64,000 bases of DNA from Eretmocerus hayati. Taxonomy: Eukaryota > Arthropoda > Insecta > Hymenoptera > Aphelinidae. The notes under the pieces are model-generated. The model saw nothing but the letters and a program-made list of their open reading frames with translations, had not been told where the DNA came from and ran no database searches. This document shows, piece after piece, positions 60,881-64,000 of the stretch (its first letter is position 1; every line of letters starts with the position of its first letter). The translations under genes and the position numbers were made by a program. The DNA lies in assembly GCA_029851415.1 (NCBI GenBank), contig CM056743.1:66680186-66744185 (forward strand). Direction: 5' to 3'.

Positions 60881-61752
60881 GAACGAACTCACATTGAATA
60901 TGATTCACCCCTCATATAGATGATGTTAGAGTTACTACAATGGAGGTGCGATTGAAAATTCATGACAACTTTGGGGTTAGGCCCGGTCAAGTTCTCCGAG
61001 GCCATGGTACCACCAACACTGGCAATCTGGCCAGACGGTATTTTGCAGATCCGAAAAAGTTTACCGAATGCCTGAAAGTTGATGTTGGACTAGTTGAAGA
61101 GATGACCTTGAGTTCAAAACAAGCCAAATGCAAGAAACCATTGATTATCGAGAAGTGATCTGTGTCATGGAACACACAATCTACATTTTCAGCTGTATGA
61201 GTGGGCAAGTTTAAATCCAAGCTCTCCCAGATTCTTGATGCATTCATGGGAGGTAGCTGGAGTTTTTCCCATACCTCTGGGATATTATGCTAAAGATGCT
61301 CAAGAGTCTTGGTACAAATTCCATATAAAGAACTCCACGGACCATGCGAGGCAGATTAATAGGAGGGATAGATTAAGTGATGCTTTCAATCGAGCAAATT
61401 TCATGAGTGGTCCACTCATCTCCCTACAACATATCGACCTGAGACTTGCTAGGCATGAAGAGCATTCTATAACGCCCGAGATGGAGAGGTACATCAAATC
61501 AACTCATTGTTACCTATATTACCTTGATTAAGTTGAGTATGAAAAGTGCTGGTCATTATTTCACATTTATCATGACTAATTGCAAGGTTTATATTTCCTC
61601 CGTTGATTGTCGTATATAAGTTTAGCACTGTGAATCACTCATAATGTTATCGATATACGCGATCTAGTCTCGGAGAATAGAACAAAAATGGATAATTTCC
61701 AAGAATTGGATACTTGAATTATAAACCAATTTCTTGACTGAAAATTCCTTCG
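60881..61752 (+). repeat. Outer part of the right inverted arm (contains exon 3)
   Basis: 60881-61198 and 61613-61752 pair with 50385-50840. 61199-61612 has no partner in the left arm. The missing segment lies between short GTAT/TATA repeats, so a deletion in the left arm is the simplest explanation. Confidence 0.75.
60932..61531 (+). pseudogene. RAG1/Transib-like transposase, exon 3 (C-terminal, catalytic Glu)
   Basis: An acceptor (TTAGAG, AG at 60930-60931) joins exon 2 in phase, giving V-T-T-M-E-V-R-L. GHGTTNTGNLARRYFADP corresponds to the GTTNDGNTARRFF motif of the family. At about 61155 five nucleotides present in the inverted left-arm copy are lost, shifting the frame; it continues DLCHGTHNLHFQLYEWA, then PRFLMHSWEVAGVFPIPL and YYAKDAQESWYK with the presumed catalytic Glu at 61304-61306, ending with TAA at 61529-61531. 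In RAG1, E962 follows a pair of zinc His residues; here one His (MHS) is kept and the other appears replaced by Arg. With the exon 2 stop, this copy cannot make full-length protein. Confidence 0.65.
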
Positions 61753-61764
61753 TTCCTTACAGAG

Positions 61765-62280
61765 TCATGTAATCCGTGGACCACTGAGGCTGAGGATCTG
61801 CAAGTTCATCCTCTTGAAGAGAGAACTTCTTCTCACGCCACCACGGCGAGTCAGTGTCCGGATTTCATGACTCAGAACGATCTTGTCAATAGGTACTCTA
61901 CCGTTACAAGGCTTCTACGGATCACGGCATAGTATCTCCGCTTTTTGACGAAGCTAAGCCTCCGTCTGAACAACGGAAGAAGAGACAAAATTAGATTTTT
62001 GAAGTTGAAACTCATTGAGTTTGACGCTATTCCAGAGAGTTTGTTGAAACCTACAGAACTCAAAGATGCTGAACTGCTATGGATTTATCTCGACCAGAAG
62101 AATAGTCTTGGTGATAATTCCAGATGCCTCGAGCAGGGAAGGGAGCTCAAGGATACCAACTTACTAAAGTTACGGCCATTTCTAGATCGAGGGTTACTGA
62201 GAGTTGGTAGCAGACTTCGGCATGCTATTCTCGACCACACGGCAAGGCACCCTTTGATCCTACCCTGTCAAAGCCCATTC
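61765..62280 (+). pseudogene. BEL/Pao pol fragment (start of integrase)
   Basis: The frame reads LVNRYSTVTRLLRITA, then TAG (61930-61932, probably a former Trp), YLRFLTKLSL, DAELLWIYLDQKN, RPFLDRGLLRVGSRLRHAIL and RHPLILPCQ. This is the junction before the zinc domain of BEL/Pao integrase. It ends abruptly at ~62280. It is a separate fragment from the element at 27525-34629 and covers a part that element has deleted, so the two cannot be compared directly. Confidence 0.75.
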
Positions 62281-62310
62281 ATAGCCCCTCGCCTACGGCT
62301 CGGGCCTAAA
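62281..62310. repeat. CCCCTCGCCTACGGCTCGGG motif
   Basis: Shares CCTCGCCTRCGGCTCGGGCC plus a following AAAACA-type stretch with 39739. It marks the right boundary of the BEL fragment and may be the end of a small transposon. Confidence 0.4.
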
Positions 62311-62318
62311 ACAGTCAC

Positions 62319-62519
62319 TCAAAGTGCGAAAACCATCGTTTGCGTCTTTGTATCATTATATACCAATTTTGTACCATAGAATATAAAAATTCCAACGAAA
62401 GGATCTGAGACATTACCCTCTTTCGTAGGTCTCTTCCGCGTGGATCTACTGAAATGTGTATACCCCATTTGTATATGAAACGAATGGCCGAATCGTTTTG
62501 AGATGTTCACCATTCTCAT
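62319..62519 (-). pseudogene. Coding-like remnant shared with 37874-38083
   Basis: The minus-strand frame contains RSTRKRPTKEGNVSDP and IFIFYGTKLVYN, matching the other copy at the protein level. Unrecognised. Confidence 0.4.
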
Positions 62520-62702
62520 TTTCTGAAGGAGCTATTCTATTTTAAGGAAAGAATGAGGGAAATTGATTCAGAAGAACCTAGAATATCGTGAGAAAATCCG
62601 CGCTCGTGTCGAAGGTCGTGCCACCGCTTCTGCCTAGCCGCGGCGCAGCATCACGGGAGTCATCCCACCACGCCTCTCTGTGGCAATTTTCATCCAAACG
62701 AA

Positions 62703-63071
62703 TTGAGATATCAATCTTCACTTGCTGTGGACAAGATATCAAATGAGAAATGCATACCGAATATTTCCCATAATGAAGTCCAGACTATGCTTCACCATTA
62801 CCCAGAATTAGAACTCTTAATTTCCAATTGTTCAAACGATATCAATTTTGAAAAAGAGTCAGTATCCCCGGATCGAGAGGTCGTAGAGGAATGTTCTTTC
62901 TTTCAAAATTTAGAGGAAAATTACCACAATATAATGCAGAGGAGAGTGGATCAATATCTATCGTATTCTCAGCCCCACATGGGAAACAAGCAGTCGATTT
63001 CCCAATTTTTAGAAACAAATGGCCCGAGGATGGGTCCGTTATGGAAATCGATCAATTCCATCATCGCATAG
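62703..63071 (+). CDS. Possible 122-codon exon, unrecognised
   Basis: An open frame without an ATG start, containing NEVQTMLHHYPELELLISN and ENYHNIMQRRVDQYLSYSQ, ends with TAG at 63069-63071. Composition is protein-like and polar. No splice signals stand out and no family is recognised, so it may be chance. Confidence 0.25.
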   Translation: MRYQSSLAVDKISNEKCIPNISHNEVQTMLHHYPELELLISNCSNDINFEKESVSPDREVVEECSFFQNLEENYHNIMQRRVDQYLSYSQPHMGNKQSISQFLETNGPRMGPLWKSINSIIA

Positions 63072-63239
63072 TGTAGTAGAGGGTTTCAGATACATTCCAG
63101 ATTTTTCACAACAATTCTGATTCGCTGCTAAACTTAGCCAGTGCAAAAAACAACAATCTCGGATGGACAAATTGTATGGCTCGGTTGTTTATGGATGGAT
63201 GGACTTGATTTTCTCCAAGTATACCCGAGTAGAAATTAG

Positions 63240-63865
63240 TTTACCGAGCGTATTCGCTCCGAACCGTGCGTTTTTGAGATTCAAAACCGGCGATCGTGCG
63301 CTGGAGGTGGCCACCGCATGCACTACGCTGTAGGCAGTATTGGGGGACGCGTTATACAGTGCAGCATGCAGCGTGGCTCTTCTCATAGCTTTAACTCAGG
63401 AACCATAGCTCAGAAGTGGCAACAGTATGCGAGGAAGTTGTAGGGTTTTTAAAAATGAAGAGTTTGAGAGGTCATGATCCTAAATCCGATCAAAATTGAG
63501 TTAGTTGGAGCGATTTTAAGATTTGGCCTATGCTAATTGCATGGGCGTCGTGGCCGCCGCTCAAGCCACCGGCTCACTCCGATACTTTCGAGTTCTGTAA
63601 GTCATTCAATATTACTCTGATTGATGTCTACAATAGCTTAAAATCTTCGTAATTGAATACTCAACAACTTTCTCGCTTACTCTTGGTGAGTCCGAGCCAC
63701 GGTTTTCTCACAAACAGACGAAAACCACGTCCACGCCTAATGCTGCATGCGCTATGGTCCCCCAATAATCTTCCGTGCAGACGCTTTTGGGAAGTTTGGA
63801 AGACGCCGCTAGGCAGCGCTATAGTGAATCACGGAGCGAATACGCCCCGTATCCGGCTCCGGAGA
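63240..63865. repeat. Imperfect inverted repeat with GGAGCGAATACG ends
   Basis: CGTATTCGCTCCGAACCGTG (63248) mirrors CACGGAGCGAATACGCC (63829), and AGTATTGGGGGAC (63334) mirrors GGTCCCCCAATAATC (63757). The loop is ~360 bp. It may be another fold-back or MITE-type insertion; similarity is patchy. Confidence 0.45.
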
Positions 63866-64000
63866 CTGCGTGTCCGTCCCGTATCCGGAACCGAAAAGGC
63901 GCGTAAAGGGAAACAAACGCGAAGCGTGAACTTTCCGGAAAGTATACTTCGGGGGGTATACGGAAACTTTCCGGCAACTGCGTGGATGTTTCATTAGCAT
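63866..64000. repeat. Short palindromic motifs near the right edge
   Basis: CTTTCCGGAAAG (63931) is self-complementary, and AGTATACTTC / GGGTATACGG and ACTTTCCGG recur to 63980. Too short to classify at the window edge. Confidence 0.35.

Noticed and set aside
61155..61192. A 38-bp intron (GTGATC...TTTTCAG) between two parts of the transposase C-terminus
   Set aside because: The phases do not join, and the inverted left-arm copy reads continuously there with five extra bases, so a small deletion explains the frame change better.

Overview
The window looks like a repeat-dense, possibly heterochromatic stretch of an animal nuclear genome, most likely an arthropod. The evidence is GT-AG introns, a BEL/Pao LTR retrotransposon, two CR1/Jockey-group non-LTR retrotransposons, a Tc1/mariner-type element and a RAG1/Transib-type transposase gene. 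I see no bacterial operons, no rRNA or tRNA, and no clearly recognisable host gene. Nearly everything that can be read is mobile DNA or its remains.

Layout. 1-340 holds a partial acidic exon on the minus strand. 362-510 is a pogo/Tigger-like end. 540-2910 is one arm of a fold-back family made of ~175-bp units, and 3290-4070 is a ~300-bp tandem repeat. 4150-4489 is a MITE. 4706-6466 is a 5'-truncated non-LTR retrotransposon (minus) with one nonsense codon. 6590-11172 is flanked by inverted arms of ~137-bp units and carries a decayed transposase-like gene (minus). 11940-13262 is a dispersed repeat interrupted by a DNA transposon whose empty site is visible at 36750. 14835-19133 is a second non-LTR element (ORF1 plus ORF2, plus strand). 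21187-22850 contains CpG-rich DNA with canonical splice signals on both strands and is the only candidate for host sequence. 23675-25480 is a TA-flanked DNA transposon. 25613-27203 is a fold-back element of ~30-bp units. 27525-34629 is a BEL/Pao element with identical 5-bp target duplications, itself hit by a palindromic transposon and by a 142-bp insertion containing a perfect 86-bp palindrome. 35539-36283 is another palindrome. 41312-48480 is a ~7.2-kb giant palindrome of ~175-bp units, and 48688-50062 is a further palindrome.

50385-61752 is the most interesting region. Long inverted arms with ~80-bp tandem units surround a three-exon gene (56360-61531, plus) whose product keeps the DDE acidic residues and CxxC zinc motif expected of RAG1/Transib-type transposases. 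Part of its last exon is copied, inverted, in the opposite arm. A truncated BEL/Pao pol fragment follows at 61765-62280, then unassigned sequence.

How it fits together: at least four unrelated element families here share one architecture, namely very long inverted arms built from short tandem repeats (Foldback/Galileo-like). Two of them enclose transposase-like genes. The window is best read as a nested insertion site rather than as a gene locus. Family assignments rest on motifs recognised by eye; no database search was run.
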